Shown here in pieces: positions 8,733-18,064 of a DNA stretch of 64,000 bases (position 1 is its first letter; the number at the start of each line of letters is the position of its first letter). The stretch spans positions 186,001 to 250,000 of the forward strand of contig NZ_BRVO01000003.1 in assembly GCF_027924185.1 (NCBI RefSeq). Reading direction: 5' to 3'. The notes under the pieces are model-generated. The model saw only the letters and a program-made list of their open reading frames with translations, was not told the DNA's origin and searched no databases. The translations under genes and the position numbers were made by a program. This DNA comes from Neptunitalea lumnitzerae. GTDB taxonomy: Bacteria; Bacteroidota; Bacteroidia; Flavobacteriales; Flavobacteriaceae.

Positions 8733-9002
8733 TTACGGTAATGCATTTACTTTTTCAACTAAAGCCGTTGCTTTTGTTTCTAATTCAGCTCTAATTGCTT
8801 GAAAATGCTCTTTTTTTGTAGTTTCAGGCTTCGCATTTACTTTTGCCATTAAATCGTCAAAAACGGTAATTACCTCATCAACAATTGCTTCTCCCTTAGC
8901 AGCCTCTTCTTTGCTAGCTCCTTCTTGCCACTCTGTTACCGCTCCAATGATATCTCCTAATACATAATTGATATCCTTTTTTAAATCTTTTATGCTTGCC
9001 AT
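8733..9002 (-). CDS. Conserved small helical protein, function unknown
   Basis: An 89-residue, Lys/Glu/Ala-rich soluble protein predicted to be almost entirely helical (ATALVEKVNALP at the end). There is no signal peptide, Cys or recognisable catalytic motif. It starts 16 bases after manA on the same strand, so it is probably the last gene of the idi-queD-manA operon. It resembles short flavobacterial proteins known only as hypothetical. Confidence 0.7.
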   Translation of the reverse strand: MASIKDLKKDINYVLGDIIGAVTEWQEGASKEEAAKGEAIVDEVITVFDDLMAKVNAKPETTKKEHFQAIRAELETKATALVEKVNALP

Positions 9003-9018
9003 AGCTTTTATATTAATG

Positions 9019-9990
9019 TTATGATATATACACTTCTAGTAATTCTACATCTCCTTCAGAAATGGTAATTTCTTTAGAATTTGCAGGTAACAAAACAGTT
9101 TCTCCCTTTTTAATTTCTACAGTACCTGCTGGTGTGCTAATTGTAGCAGCTCCTTTTGTACACATAAAAATGGTAAAAGAATCTCTTTCTGTTACATCTA
9201 TAATTGTTTTTTCTGTAATGTTCCAGTAGTTAGTTGTAAAGTAAGGGCAATCAACCATAGCACCACAGGTGTTAGGCTCGTTGGTATAACTAACTTTAAA
9301 ATCATCTTTCTTTTCATAATCAATAGCATCTAGTGCCATTTCTGTGTGTAACTCACGTAAATTACCCTCTTTATCTTTACGGTTAAAATCGTACACACGA
9401 TAGGTAATATCAGAAGTTTGTTGAATTTCTGCTAACATAATACCTGCTCCAATAGCATGAATTTTTCCGGTATTAATAAAAAAGGTATCCCCTTCTTTAA
9501 CCTTTTCATAATTCATTAAATCGGTAACGGTATTATTATCTAAATGCTCTTGGTATTCTTCTTTGGTAACATCTTTATTAAAACCAACAATCAGTTCAGA
9601 TCCTTCATCTGCCTGCATAATGTACCACATTTCCGTTTTACCAAAAGAGTTGTGACGCTCTTTAGCCAATTCATCGTTAGGATGTACTTGTATAGATAGA
9701 TCTTGCTTTGCATCTATAAACTTGATAAGAATAGGAAACTCTGCGCCAAATCTTTCATATACTTTATTACCAAGCAATTCTCCTTTATATTCGTCTATTA
9801 ACACCTGCAAAGAAGTATTACCTAATGGTCCGTTAGAAACCTCAGAAATATCTCCAGGCACGGCAGACAATTCCCAGCTCTCTCCGGTAATATCTGTTAC
9901 AATAGGTTTTCCTAAAACGGTATTTAGCTTAGTACCACCCCATAAACGTTCTTTTAGTATAGGATGAAATTTAAATGGATACAAACTCAT
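9019..9990 (-). CDS. manA: Mannose-6-phosphate isomerase, class I (cupin type)
   Basis: Interconverts mannose-6-phosphate and fructose-6-phosphate, feeding GDP-mannose synthesis. The zinc-site motifs of type I enzymes are visible: SIQVHPND (Gln and His ligands), FGKTEMWYI (Glu) and TGKIHAIGAG (His). At 323 residues it belongs to the short form without the large E. coli insertion. It starts 14 bases after queD and is followed after 16 bases by the small helical protein gene. Confidence 0.94.
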   Translation of the reverse strand: MSLYPFKFHPILKERLWGGTKLNTVLGKPIVTDITGESWELSAVPGDISEVSNGPLGNTSLQVLIDEYKGELLGNKVYERFGAEFPILIKFIDAKQDLSIQVHPNDELAKERHNSFGKTEMWYIMQADEGSELIVGFNKDVTKEEYQEHLDNNTVTDLMNYEKVKEGDTFFINTGKIHAIGAGIMLAEIQQTSDITYRVYDFNRKDKEGNLRELHTEMALDAIDYEKKDDFKVSYTNEPNTCGAMVDCPYFTTNYWNITEKTIIDVTERDSFTIFMCTKGAATISTPAGTVEIKKGETVLLPANSKEITISEGDVELLEVYIS

Positions 9991-10004
9991 GATATGTTGA
10001 TTAA

Positions 10005-10415
10005 TTATTTAAACGGGTAACTTACAAAGTTTCTTGGTGTTTCATACAAGGTAACCTGTAAATCTAACTCTTTCTTAATATAAGGTCTTAATTTATTGTA
10101 AATAACAATGGCTATGTTTTCTGCCGTAGGGTTTGTATTTGCAAACTCCTGAACATCTAAATTAAGGTTTTTATGGTCAAAAGCCATTTCTACATGCTCA
10201 TAAATAAGTGTTTTTAACACTTTCATATCCATTACAAACCCAGTCTCTGGGTCTATCTCTCCGGTAACATGTACAACAAGGTCGTAATTATGGCCATGAT
10301 AATTTGGGTTATTACATTTCCCAAATATTTCACGATTTTTTTCTGCAGACCATTTAGGATTGTGCAATCGGTGAGCTGCATTAAAATGTGCTTTTCTGCT
10401 AACTCTAGTCTTCAT
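10005..10415 (-). CDS. queD: 6-carboxytetrahydropterin synthase / 6-pyruvoyltetrahydropterin synthase family protein
   Basis: A 136-residue T-fold enzyme. Zinc ligands His15 (FNAAHRL) and His40/His42 (HGHNY) and the catalytic Cys34 (GKCNNPNYHGHNY) are all present. Cys34 is six residues before the first His of HGH, as in animal 6-pyruvoyltetrahydropterin synthase; E. coli QueD has a spacing of four. Bacteroidota enzymes of this type are usually annotated as QueD (queuosine pathway), but the active-site spacing leaves a pterin-forming role open. The frame extends upstream to 10454, but the ATG at 10415 matches homologue starts and overlaps the end of idi by 11 bases, implying translational coupling. 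Confidence 0.85.
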   Translation of the reverse strand: MKTRVSRKAHFNAAHRLHNPKWSAEKNREIFGKCNNPNYHGHNYDLVVHVTGEIDPETGFVMDMKVLKTLIYEHVEMAFDHKNLNLDVQEFANTNPTAENIAIVIYNKLRPYIKKELDLQVTLYETPRNFVSYPFK

Positions 10416-10947
10416 GCGTAAAGGTATTGGGTAAAAAATGATAAAACTTATCAAAAATAATTTTAAACCACTCGGTATAAATATCCGGATTAGCAGCTAT
10501 ATCTAGTTTTATATCATTCAAAGACATCCACTTCCACTCTGCTACCTCCTCTGGGTTTATATTTGGTTCTTCCCCTTTGTGGTAACCTATTAATACATGG
10601 TCAAACTCATGCTCGGTTAATCCATTATCAAAAGGTGCTTTATATATAAAAGAAAAAATATCTGTTAACTCTTCTGTTACAAACCCCATTTCTTCCATCA
10701 TACGGCGTTTTCCTGCCGCTATGTTAGTTTCTCCTTCTCTTTGGTGGCTACAACAAGTATTGGTCCATAACCCTGGTGAATGATATTTATGTAAGGCTCT
10801 ACGCTGTAACATGGTTTCTCCCTTATCATTCATAATAAATACCGAAAAAGCTCTGTGTAGTAATCCTTTTTCATGGGCTTCCATTTTCGGCATTAATCCA
10901 ATAGGCTCATCTTTTTCGTTAACTAAAATTAGTTTTTCTTCTTTCAT
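10405..10947 (-). CDS. idi: Isopentenyl-diphosphate delta-isomerase, type I
   Basis: Interconverts isopentenyl and dimethylallyl diphosphate. It is a 180-residue Nudix-fold enzyme with the catalytic Cys in NTCCSHQREGE (Cys66), the metal-site stretch LTEHEFDHV, and EVAEWKW with the second active-site Glu. First gene of the idi-queD-manA-small protein series; its 3' end overlaps queD by 11 bases. Confidence 0.95.
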   Translation of the reverse strand: MKEEKLILVNEKDEPIGLMPKMEAHEKGLLHRAFSVFIMNDKGETMLQRRALHKYHSPGLWTNTCCSHQREGETNIAAGKRRMMEEMGFVTEELTDIFSFIYKAPFDNGLTEHEFDHVLIGYHKGEEPNINPEEVAEWKWMSLNDIKLDIAANPDIYTEWFKIIFDKFYHFLPNTFTHED

Positions 10948-11049
10948 AAAGTAGTTTCAATCTCAGCAAATCTACAAAATAGCGATTGCATTTCATAGCA
11001 GTAAAAACGTTCTAAAGCATTATATGATGGGTTAATATATAAATAATAC

Positions 11050-11057
11050 TATTTTTG
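11050..11057 (+). promoter_or_regulatory. Candidate -7 element of the prfC promoter
   Basis: TATTTTTG matches the Bacteroidota -7 consensus TAnnTTTG and lies 17 bases before the prfC ATG, giving a short leader. No clean TTG is found at the expected -33 position, so the call is tentative. Confidence 0.4.
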
Positions 11058-11074
11058 CACTTTAAATTATTAGC

Positions 11075-12664
11075 ATGTCTTTACAAAAAGAAATTTCAAA
11101 GAGAAGAACCTTCGGAATCATCTCTCACCCCGATGCAGGTAAAACTACCCTAACCGAAAAATTATTATTATTTGGTGGGGCTATTCAAGAGGCTGGAGCC
11201 GTGAAGAGCAACAAAATTAAGAAGGGTGCTACCAGTGACTTTATGGAGATTGAGAGACAGAGAGGTATCTCGGTAGCTACATCGGTACTGGCTTTTAATT
11301 ACAGAGATAAAAAAATTAATATTCTAGATACACCTGGTCACAAAGACTTTGCAGAAGATACCTTTAGAACGCTTACTGCAGTAGATAGTGTTATTGTGGT
11401 TATTGACGTAGCAAAAGGGGTTGAGGAACAAACCGAAAAACTGGTGGAAGTTTGTAGAATGAGAAACATTCCTATGATTGTTTTTATTAACAAACTAGAC
11501 CGTGAAGGTAAAGATGCTTTTGACCTGTTAGATGAAGTTGAGCAAAAACTAGGTTTAAGAGTTACTCCGTTAAGTTTCCCTATTGGTATGGGGTACGATT
11601 TTAAAGGAATCTATAATATTTGGGAGAAAAACATTAACCTGTTTAGTGGTGACAGCCGTAAAAACATTGAGGAAACCATTGCTTTTGACGATGTTGAAAG
11701 CCCTGAGCTAGATGAACTTATTGGAGAGGCTCATGCCGAAAGTTTACGTGAAAATTTAGAGCTTACCTATGAGGTATATCCTGATTTTGACAGAGACGCT
11801 TATTTAAAAGGTGAATTACAACCGGTATTTTTTGGTTCCGCTTTAAACAATTTTGGTGTTAGAGAATTGCTAGATTGTTTTATTGAACTTGCTCCGGCAC
11901 CAAGACCAAAACAAAGTAATACCAGATTGGTAGACCCTAACGAAGAGGCTTTTAGTGGTTTTGTATTTAAAATACATGCTAACATGGACCCTAAACACCG
12001 CGACCGTTTGGCATTTATAAAAATTGTATCGGGTACCTTTGAGCGTAACAAACCTTACTTACACGTTAGAAACAAAAAGAAACTAAAATTCTCTAGTCCG
12101 AATGCGTTTTTTGCAGAAAAGAAAGAGATTGTAGATATTTCATACGCTGGTGATATTGTAGGATTACACGATACTGGTAACTTTAAAATTGGTGATACCC
12201 TTACAGAAGGAGAAGAAATGCTATTTAAAGGTATACCTAGTTTCTCTCCTGAACACTTTAGATATATTAACAATGCAGACCCAATGAAATCTAAGCAATT
12301 AGAAAAAGGGATTGATCAGTTAATGGATGAAGGGGTTGCACAGTTATTTACATTAGAGCTAAACGGAAGAAAAATTATTGGTACCGTAGGTGCTTTACAG
12401 TACGAGGTAATTCAATACCGTTTAGAGCATGAATATGGTGCAAAATGTACGTATGAAAACTTCCCGGTATTTAAGGCTTGTTGGATTGAACCTGAAGATC
12501 CTAAAAATGAAGAATACCAAGAGTTTTTACGTGTAAAACAGAAATTCTTAGCGAAGGATAAAAAAGGACAATTGGTATTTTTAGCAGACTCGCCTTTCTC
12601 TATAGATATGGCTAAACAAAAATACCCATCGGTAAAACTACATTACGTATCTGAGTATAAATAA
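11075..12664 (+). CDS. prfC: Peptide chain release factor 3
   Basis: A 529-residue translational GTPase that recycles RF1/RF2 from the ribosome. G1 is HPDAGKTT (18-25), the switch region has the RQRGISV motif, G3 is DTPGHKDF and G4 is NKLDREG; domains 2 and 3 follow at normal length (E. coli RF3 is 529 residues). It is monocistronic and divergent from idi, and ends at a bidirectional terminator shared with the M48 lipoprotein gene. Confidence 0.97.
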   Translation: MSLQKEISKRRTFGIISHPDAGKTTLTEKLLLFGGAIQEAGAVKSNKIKKGATSDFMEIERQRGISVATSVLAFNYRDKKINILDTPGHKDFAEDTFRTLTAVDSVIVVIDVAKGVEEQTEKLVEVCRMRNIPMIVFINKLDREGKDAFDLLDEVEQKLGLRVTPLSFPIGMGYDFKGIYNIWEKNINLFSGDSRKNIEETIAFDDVESPELDELIGEAHAESLRENLELTYEVYPDFDRDAYLKGELQPVFFGSALNNFGVRELLDCFIELAPAPRPKQSNTRLVDPNEEAFSGFVFKIHANMDPKHRDRLAFIKIVSGTFERNKPYLHVRNKKKLKFSSPNAFFAEKKEIVDISYAGDIVGLHDTGNFKIGDTLTEGEEMLFKGIPSFSPEHFRYINNADPMKSKQLEKGIDQLMDEGVAQLFTLELNGRKIIGTVGALQYEVIQYRLEHEYGAKCTYENFPVFKACWIEPEDPKNEEYQEFLRVKQKFLAKDKKGQLVFLADSPFSIDMAKQKYPSVKLHYVSEYK

Positions 12665-12690
12665 TAGTAGTACTATTAGTCAAACATAAA

Positions 12691-12716
12691 AAAAGCACAC
12701 CAATTGGTGTGCTTTT
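12691..12716 (+). terminator. Bidirectional terminator between prfC and the M48 peptidase gene
   Basis: Eleven-base stem AAAAGCACACC (12691-12701) and GGTGTGCTTTT (12706-12716) with loop AATT. A- and T-runs on either side make it usable in both directions. Confidence 0.9.
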
Positions 12717-12740
12717 CTATTTATATTGTTTTGCTTATAT

Positions 12741-13547
12741 CTATTTAAAAGAAGTAACTCCGAACTTCTTAGCTTCTGCTTTGGCTTCTGGTGCCCATGC
12801 TGTTAAATTAGCAATACGTGTATCATGCGAAGGGTGAGTACTTAAAAATTCTGGTGTAGAACCTCCTCCTGCTGCTTTCATACGTTTCCATAACTCAGCC
12901 GCTTCATCAGGGTTGTAACCCGCAATAGCCATTAACGTTAATCCAATTTTATCGGCTTCAGTTTCATGACTTCTACTAAAAGGTAACATTACCCCTACCT
13001 GTGTACCAGCAGCGTACGCTGTATTAAATAAACTTAATGTTTCTTCATCTTTAATAGCTACATTACCTGCAACAGCTCCTACTTGTTGTAGCGTACTTGC
13101 ACTCATACGTTGTGCCCCATGGTCTGCTAATGCATGTGCTACCTCATGCCCCATCACAACAGCAATCCCCGTTTCATTTTGAGCAATTGGTAAAATACCT
13201 GTATAAAATACTATTTTACCCCCTGGCATACACCAAGCATTTACAGTTTCATCTTGTACTAAATTATATTCCCACGCATAATCATCTAAATAATCTGCAT
13301 GCCCAACAGAGGCTAAATATTTTTGTGCTGCAGCGGCAATTTTTTTACCAACATTGGTAATCATTTGTGCATCTGCTGTACCTTTTACCACTTTATTCTG
13401 ACTCAAAAAATCATCATATTGCGCAAAAGATGTTGGAAATATTTGACTATTCGGATAAAAGTTTAACGTACTTGAACCCGTAAATGGGTTTGTTTTACAT
13501 GACAAAACAACCCAAAAAACAGTAGCTATAATTGCAATTTTTTTCAT
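12741..13547 (-). CDS. M48 family metallopeptidase, lipoprotein
   Basis: A 268-residue membrane-anchored zinc protease related to BepA/LoiP, expected in the periplasm. A lipoprotein signal ends at VVLSC (Cys17), and the zinc motif HEVAH lies in VMGHEVAHALADHGAQRM, with the third ligand Glu in HETEADKIGL. The frame extends 12 codons upstream, but the ATG at 13547 starts a proper signal peptide. Homologues take part in outer membrane protein quality control; this role is inferred. It lies 119 bases downstream of the GH31 gene, with a strong hairpin in that gap. Confidence 0.9.
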   Translation of the reverse strand: MKKIAIIATVFWVVLSCKTNPFTGSSTLNFYPNSQIFPTSFAQYDDFLSQNKVVKGTADAQMITNVGKKIAAAAQKYLASVGHADYLDDYAWEYNLVQDETVNAWCMPGGKIVFYTGILPIAQNETGIAVVMGHEVAHALADHGAQRMSASTLQQVGAVAGNVAIKDEETLSLFNTAYAAGTQVGVMLPFSRSHETEADKIGLTLMAIAGYNPDEAAELWKRMKAAGGGSTPEFLSTHPSHDTRIANLTAWAPEAKAEAKKFGVTSFK

Positions 13548-13614
13548 ACATAGAGTTTTTAGTAAACTTCGGGGAAAGCCCACGAAACATTATAATTGAA
13601 CAAGAATTTTTATG

Positions 13615-13645
13615 GCAAGAAGAACGTTAGAATTGTTCTTCTTGC
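13615..13645 (-). terminator. Strong hairpin after the GH31 gene (terminator or processing/stabilising stem)
   Basis: Perfect 11-base arms GCAAGAAGAAC (13615-13625) and GTTCTTCTTGC (13635-13645) with a 9-base loop, between the GH31 stop and the M48 start. There is no long T-run after it on the minus strand (CATAAAAATTC), so it may attenuate or protect the mRNA end instead of fully terminating. Confidence 0.5.
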
Positions 13646-13666
13646 TTATCTAGTAAAATTACAATA

Positions 13667-16069
13667 CTATTTCTTAGCTATCAGTCTCAATTCCGTAAAA
13701 ATCTTGTTAACTTTCAGAGAGTTCCCCGACTCAAATGTTAAAGTTTCTAAATTCATAACTTCATTGTCTATAAACACCTCTCCAATTTCAAACGGAACTC
13801 CATGTAATCTAAACACAAGATCGTTATAATCTGTTTCAAACATACCCTCGTAATGCTGTTGTAAAACTAGTTCGTCTTTTTTACCAATCAGCTTAAAGTT
13901 CATAAGGCTATATCTTCCCTTGGTATAATCATAACCATCTTGTCCATCTTCATAAATGGCACTTTTTTCTTCCCCTATTTTGTAATATACATCAATTACC
14001 AGTTCGTCTATTTTCTTTTCTCCTACGTATTGCTGTACAGGATATCTAGGTATCATAGCGCCTTCTTTCACAAATATTGGAATAATATGTAAAGGGGCTT
14101 CTACCCAATGCTCTCTACCACCTGTTATAACCTCATCGGTCCAGAAGTTATACCATTTACCTCTAGGCACGTACATTCTTCTACCTTGTACATTAAACTC
14201 AAGAATAGGACACACTAAAATTTGTTTTCCAAAAATAAACTCATCGGTACGGTAATGTGTTTGTGTATCTTCTTGATCAAAATACACCAAAGGTTTTAAA
14301 ATAGGTTCTCCTTTATTGCTATAACGCCAAAATGCCGTGTATAAATAAGGTAAAAGCGTATAACGTAACTCAATATACTTTCTAGTAATATTTAAAACAT
14401 CTTCATCAAAAGACCATGGCTCTTGTTCTCCATGATCTCCGGAAGAGTGTGTTCTACAAAATGGATGGAACACTCCCAATTGTATCCATCTAGCATACAA
14501 CTCACCTGTTGGTTGTTCTGCAAAACCACCAATATCGGTGCCCGTAAAACTCATACCACTAATACACATACGTTGTACCTGTACGGTAGCCAGCCACAAA
14601 TGCTCCCAACTAGCCACATTGTCTCCCGTCCAGAAAGAAGTAAAACGTTGTGTACCCGAATAAGCTGCGCGTGTAATTACAAACGGACGCTTAGGATATG
14701 CAAATTTCTTAACCCCTTCATAAGTAGCTCTTGCCATTTGCATACCATATACATTATGTGCTTTTCTGTGGCTACAAGGGTTACCATCATAATCGTGCCT
14801 TACATCTAACGGAAATGTTTTTGTTGGCACCTCCATAACAGCAGGCTCGTTCATATCGTTCCACACCCCTTTTACACCAACATCTTCTATAAGTTCTTTA
14901 TACAAATCTACCCACCATTCTCTTACTTCCGGATTGGTAAAATCTGGGAAGTAGCATCTACCTGGCCATACTTTACCTCTCATATAAGGCCCATCGGCTC
15001 TATGACAAAAATAATCGTTCTCTAAAGCTTCTTGAAAAACATCATACTCAGGGTCTACCTTAATACCTGGGTCAATAATCACTACCGTTTTAAAGCCCTG
15101 ATCTGTTAGTTCCGACACCATTTTTTTAGGATCTGGGAAATACGTTTTATTCCAAGTAAAACATCTAAACCCTTCCATATAATCAATATCTAAGTAAATA
15201 GCATCACAAGGTATTTGTAACTCTCTAAACTTAGTAGTAACGTCACGCACTTTAGCCTCTGGGTAGTAACTCCATTTACATTGGTGATACCCTAATGCCC
15301 ACAAAGGTGGTAGTTCTGGTTTACCAGTAAGATCTGTATACACACTTACCACGCTTTCCATAGCCGGGCCATAAAAGAAATAATAATTCATTTCTCCGCC
15401 ATCTGCCCAAAAGCTGGTAACATTTCGTCTTTCTTGGCAAAAATCAAAATACGTTCTAAATGTATTGTCAAAAAAGATACCATAAGATACACCTCTACGC
15501 AACCCTAAATAAAACGGTACAGTTTTATACAAAGGGTCTCTATCTGTATTATAAGCATACTCATCGGTATTCCAATTAGAAACTCTTTTACCTTTTAAGT
15601 TAAAATGAGTGGCTTTATCACCCATACCGTAAAAGCTTTCGCCATCTACGGTCACTTTACTCATTTTAACAATATTACCACCATACTCATAATTCTCTTC
15701 CCAATGGAAACCAAGTTCATCTTCTAAAATTGCATTTCCTTCAAGGTCGTAAATACCAATTCTAAGATCTCCCTTATTTAAAATACACTGTATTTTGTTT
15801 GTGGTAATTATATATTTATAGTTATCGTCTTTTACGTCTAACTTATTATATCCGTGAACAGACTCTTCATCTATTGCATATGAAAAATCATTTTCAAAAA
15901 CACCTTCTGTAGTAAACCTAAATCTTAATAAACTATCTCTTAAAACCGTAATACAAAGTACCACTCCGTTCTCGGTAGTAAAAAACAAGTTATTGATTGT
16001 TTGCTCAAATGATTTAATGGCACTGGGAAACTGATTCCCTCTATATTCCAACTGAGTATTTGTAATCAT
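13667..16069 (-). CDS. Glycoside hydrolase family 31 alpha-glucosidase, cytoplasmic type
   Basis: An 800-residue GH31 enzyme. An N-terminal beta-sandwich (galactose-mutarotase-like, with GESFYGMGDKATHFNLKG) precedes the catalytic barrel with the nucleophile Asp in GVWNDMNEPA and downstream SGMSFTGTDIGGF and HPFCRTHSSGD. A C-terminal DUF5110-like sandwich follows. No signal peptide is present, unlike most GH31 enzymes of polysaccharide loci, so it probably acts on maltodextrin or glycogen-derived oligosaccharides in the cytoplasm. It starts 90 bases after glgB on the same strand, which supports a storage-glucan role. Confidence 0.93.
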   Translation of the reverse strand: MITNTQLEYRGNQFPSAIKSFEQTINNLFFTTENGVVLCITVLRDSLLRFRFTTEGVFENDFSYAIDEESVHGYNKLDVKDDNYKYIITTNKIQCILNKGDLRIGIYDLEGNAILEDELGFHWEENYEYGGNIVKMSKVTVDGESFYGMGDKATHFNLKGKRVSNWNTDEYAYNTDRDPLYKTVPFYLGLRRGVSYGIFFDNTFRTYFDFCQERRNVTSFWADGGEMNYYFFYGPAMESVVSVYTDLTGKPELPPLWALGYHQCKWSYYPEAKVRDVTTKFRELQIPCDAIYLDIDYMEGFRCFTWNKTYFPDPKKMVSELTDQGFKTVVIIDPGIKVDPEYDVFQEALENDYFCHRADGPYMRGKVWPGRCYFPDFTNPEVREWWVDLYKELIEDVGVKGVWNDMNEPAVMEVPTKTFPLDVRHDYDGNPCSHRKAHNVYGMQMARATYEGVKKFAYPKRPFVITRAAYSGTQRFTSFWTGDNVASWEHLWLATVQVQRMCISGMSFTGTDIGGFAEQPTGELYARWIQLGVFHPFCRTHSSGDHGEQEPWSFDEDVLNITRKYIELRYTLLPYLYTAFWRYSNKGEPILKPLVYFDQEDTQTHYRTDEFIFGKQILVCPILEFNVQGRRMYVPRGKWYNFWTDEVITGGREHWVEAPLHIIPIFVKEGAMIPRYPVQQYVGEKKIDELVIDVYYKIGEEKSAIYEDGQDGYDYTKGRYSLMNFKLIGKKDELVLQQHYEGMFETDYNDLVFRLHGVPFEIGEVFIDNEVMNLETLTFESGNSLKVNKIFTELRLIAKK

Positions 16070-16159
16070 AATGCATTTGATTTATTTGGTTTTATAAAGC
16101 TAAAACTATAATACCAAAATGGTGTTAAATTTTATTTAATAAAAAGCCTTAAAAACTGA

Positions 16160-18064
16160 TTAATATGTGAAAATCATAACACTAAGAGGTGCTAAAACGA
16201 TTTCACAACTATACTCCCTTCCATCCCAAGCAATAGCATCTGCCTGAATAGCCTTTACATTTCGTACTCCTGAACCTTCGTATTTTTTAAGATCTGAGTT
16301 AAATATTTCTCTAATTTTTCCTGCTTTCGGAACTCCTATTCTATACACATCTCGTTTTACCGGTGTAAAATTACAAACTACAATAAGGTTGTCTTTTTCA
16401 TGAATTCCTTTTCTCATGTAGGTTAACACCGAGTTATCACCGTCTGTTAAATTTATCCATTCAAACCCTTCATGGCTAAATTGTTTTTCGTACAAAGCGG
16501 GTCTAGACTTATACAACTTATTCAAATCTTTCATAAGTGTTTGAACTCCCATATGATAACCATATTGTAATAAATGCCAATCTAAACTCTGTTCAAAATT
16601 CCATTCTGCACTTTGAGCAAACTCACCTCCCATAAACAATAATTTTGCTCCTGGGTGCGTATACATATATGCATACATAGCTCTTAAATTAGCAAAGCGC
16701 TGCCACTCGTCACCTGGCATACGCCCAAAGAGTGATTGTTTACCATGTACTACCTCATCATGACTAAACGGCAACATAAAGTTTTCTGAAAATGCGTAAT
16801 TCAAGCTAAACGTTATATCGTTTTGGTGATATTTCCTATGAATACATTCCTTTTTAAAATATAATAAAGTATCGTGCATCCAACCCATCATCCATTTCAT
16901 ACCAAAGCCTAAACCACCTAAATAGGTAGGCTTAGATACCCCTGTAAAAGAAGTAGACTCTTCAGCTATGGTTTGTACGCCCTCAAAAGTACCATAAACA
17001 GCCTCGTTCATTTCTTTTAGAAACGAAACCGCTGCTAAATACTCTCGCTCTCCATATATGTTAGGCTCCCACTGCCCCTCTTCTCTACTATAATCTAAAT
17101 AAAGCATAGAAGCAACGGCATCTACCCGTAAACCATCTATATGATAATGCTGCAACCAAAACATAGCATTAGATATTAAAAACGAACGTACCTCATTACG
17201 CTCATAATTAAAAATACAGCTTTTCCAATCGGGGTGGTATCCTTTTCTAAAATCAGGATGTTCGTATAAATTAGATCCATCAAAATTAGCTAACCCATGC
17301 GCATCATCCGGAAAATGTGATGGTACCCAGTCTAAAATAACCCCTATCCCTTCTTCGTGAAACGCAGCCACTAAATCCATAAAATCCTGCGGACAACCAA
17401 ATCGAGAAGTGGGTGCAAAATATCCTGTTATTTGATACCCCCAAGAAGGATCATACGGATACTCCATAATAGGCATAAACTCTACATGAGTAAAGCCCAT
17501 CTCTTTCACATAACTAACCAACTCATCTGCCATTTCTTTATAAGTTAGAGAGCGGTTTTCTTCTATCTTCTTTCTCCAAGAACTTAAATGTACCTCGTAT
17601 ACCGAATATGGTTTATCTAATTGATTAAGTTCTTTACGCTTTTCCATCCACGCTTCATCCTTCCAATCATAATCTAAATCCCAAACAACAGAAGCTGTGT
17701 TTGGCGGACGCTCACAAAACAAAGCAAACGGATCTGCCTTTTCGGTTACTATTCCGTTATTATGCGAATGTATTTTATACTTATAACGTACCCCTTTTGT
17801 TACATGCGGAATAAAGCCTTCCCAAATACCACTACTATCCCAACGTACATTTAATTGGCACTCTCCATCTACCCAATAATTAAAATCGCCCACTACACTC
17901 ACCTGTTTAGCAGTTGGTGCCCAAACAGCAAAGTAGGTACCTGCAACACCATCAACCTCCATTAAATGAGCTCCTAATTTTTCATATAGTTTATAATGCT
18001 TTCCTGCTTTAAATAAATGAATATCAAAATCTGTAAATAAAGAATAAGGTTGTACCTCCTGCAT
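16160..18064 (-). CDS. glgB: 1,4-alpha-glucan branching enzyme
   Basis: A 634-residue GH13 enzyme that makes the alpha-1,6 branches of glycogen. An N-terminal CBM48 (GTYFAVWAPTAKQVSVVGDF) precedes the barrel with ILDWVPSHFPDD, the nucleophile Asp in GLRVDAVASMLYLDY, the acid/base Glu in TIAEEST and the third acid in FSHDEVVHGK. The length fits the short form without the extra N-terminal module. No glgA, glgC or glgP is in the window. The 246 bases upstream, shared with a divergent hydrolase gene, hold a possible minus-strand promoter (TACTTTTG at 18263-18270, TTG 21 bases further upstream), which would give a long leader of about 190 bases. Confidence 0.97.
   Translation of the reverse strand: MQEVQPYSLFTDFDIHLFKAGKHYKLYEKLGAHLMEVDGVAGTYFAVWAPTAKQVSVVGDFNYWVDGECQLNVRWDSSGIWEGFIPHVTKGVRYKYKIHSHNNGIVTEKADPFALFCERPPNTASVVWDLDYDWKDEAWMEKRKELNQLDKPYSVYEVHLSSWRKKIEENRSLTYKEMADELVSYVKEMGFTHVEFMPIMEYPYDPSWGYQITGYFAPTSRFGCPQDFMDLVAAFHEEGIGVILDWVPSHFPDDAHGLANFDGSNLYEHPDFRKGYHPDWKSCIFNYERNEVRSFLISNAMFWLQHYHIDGLRVDAVASMLYLDYSREEGQWEPNIYGEREYLAAVSFLKEMNEAVYGTFEGVQTIAEESTSFTGVSKPTYLGGLGFGMKWMMGWMHDTLLYFKKECIHRKYHQNDITFSLNYAFSENFMLPFSHDEVVHGKQSLFGRMPGDEWQRFANLRAMYAYMYTHPGAKLLFMGGEFAQSAEWNFEQSLDWHLLQYGYHMGVQTLMKDLNKLYKSRPALYEKQFSHEGFEWINLTDGDNSVLTYMRKGIHEKDNLIVVCNFTPVKRDVYRIGVPKAGKIREIFNSDLKKYEGSGVRNVKAIQADAIAWDGREYSCEIVLAPLSVMIFTY

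Noticed and set aside
14423-14809. Plus-strand open frame of 128 codons opposite the GH31 gene
   Set aside because: It lies fully antisense to a well supported enzyme, has a His/Thr/Cys-rich composition with no domain, and is explained by codon bias on the other strand.
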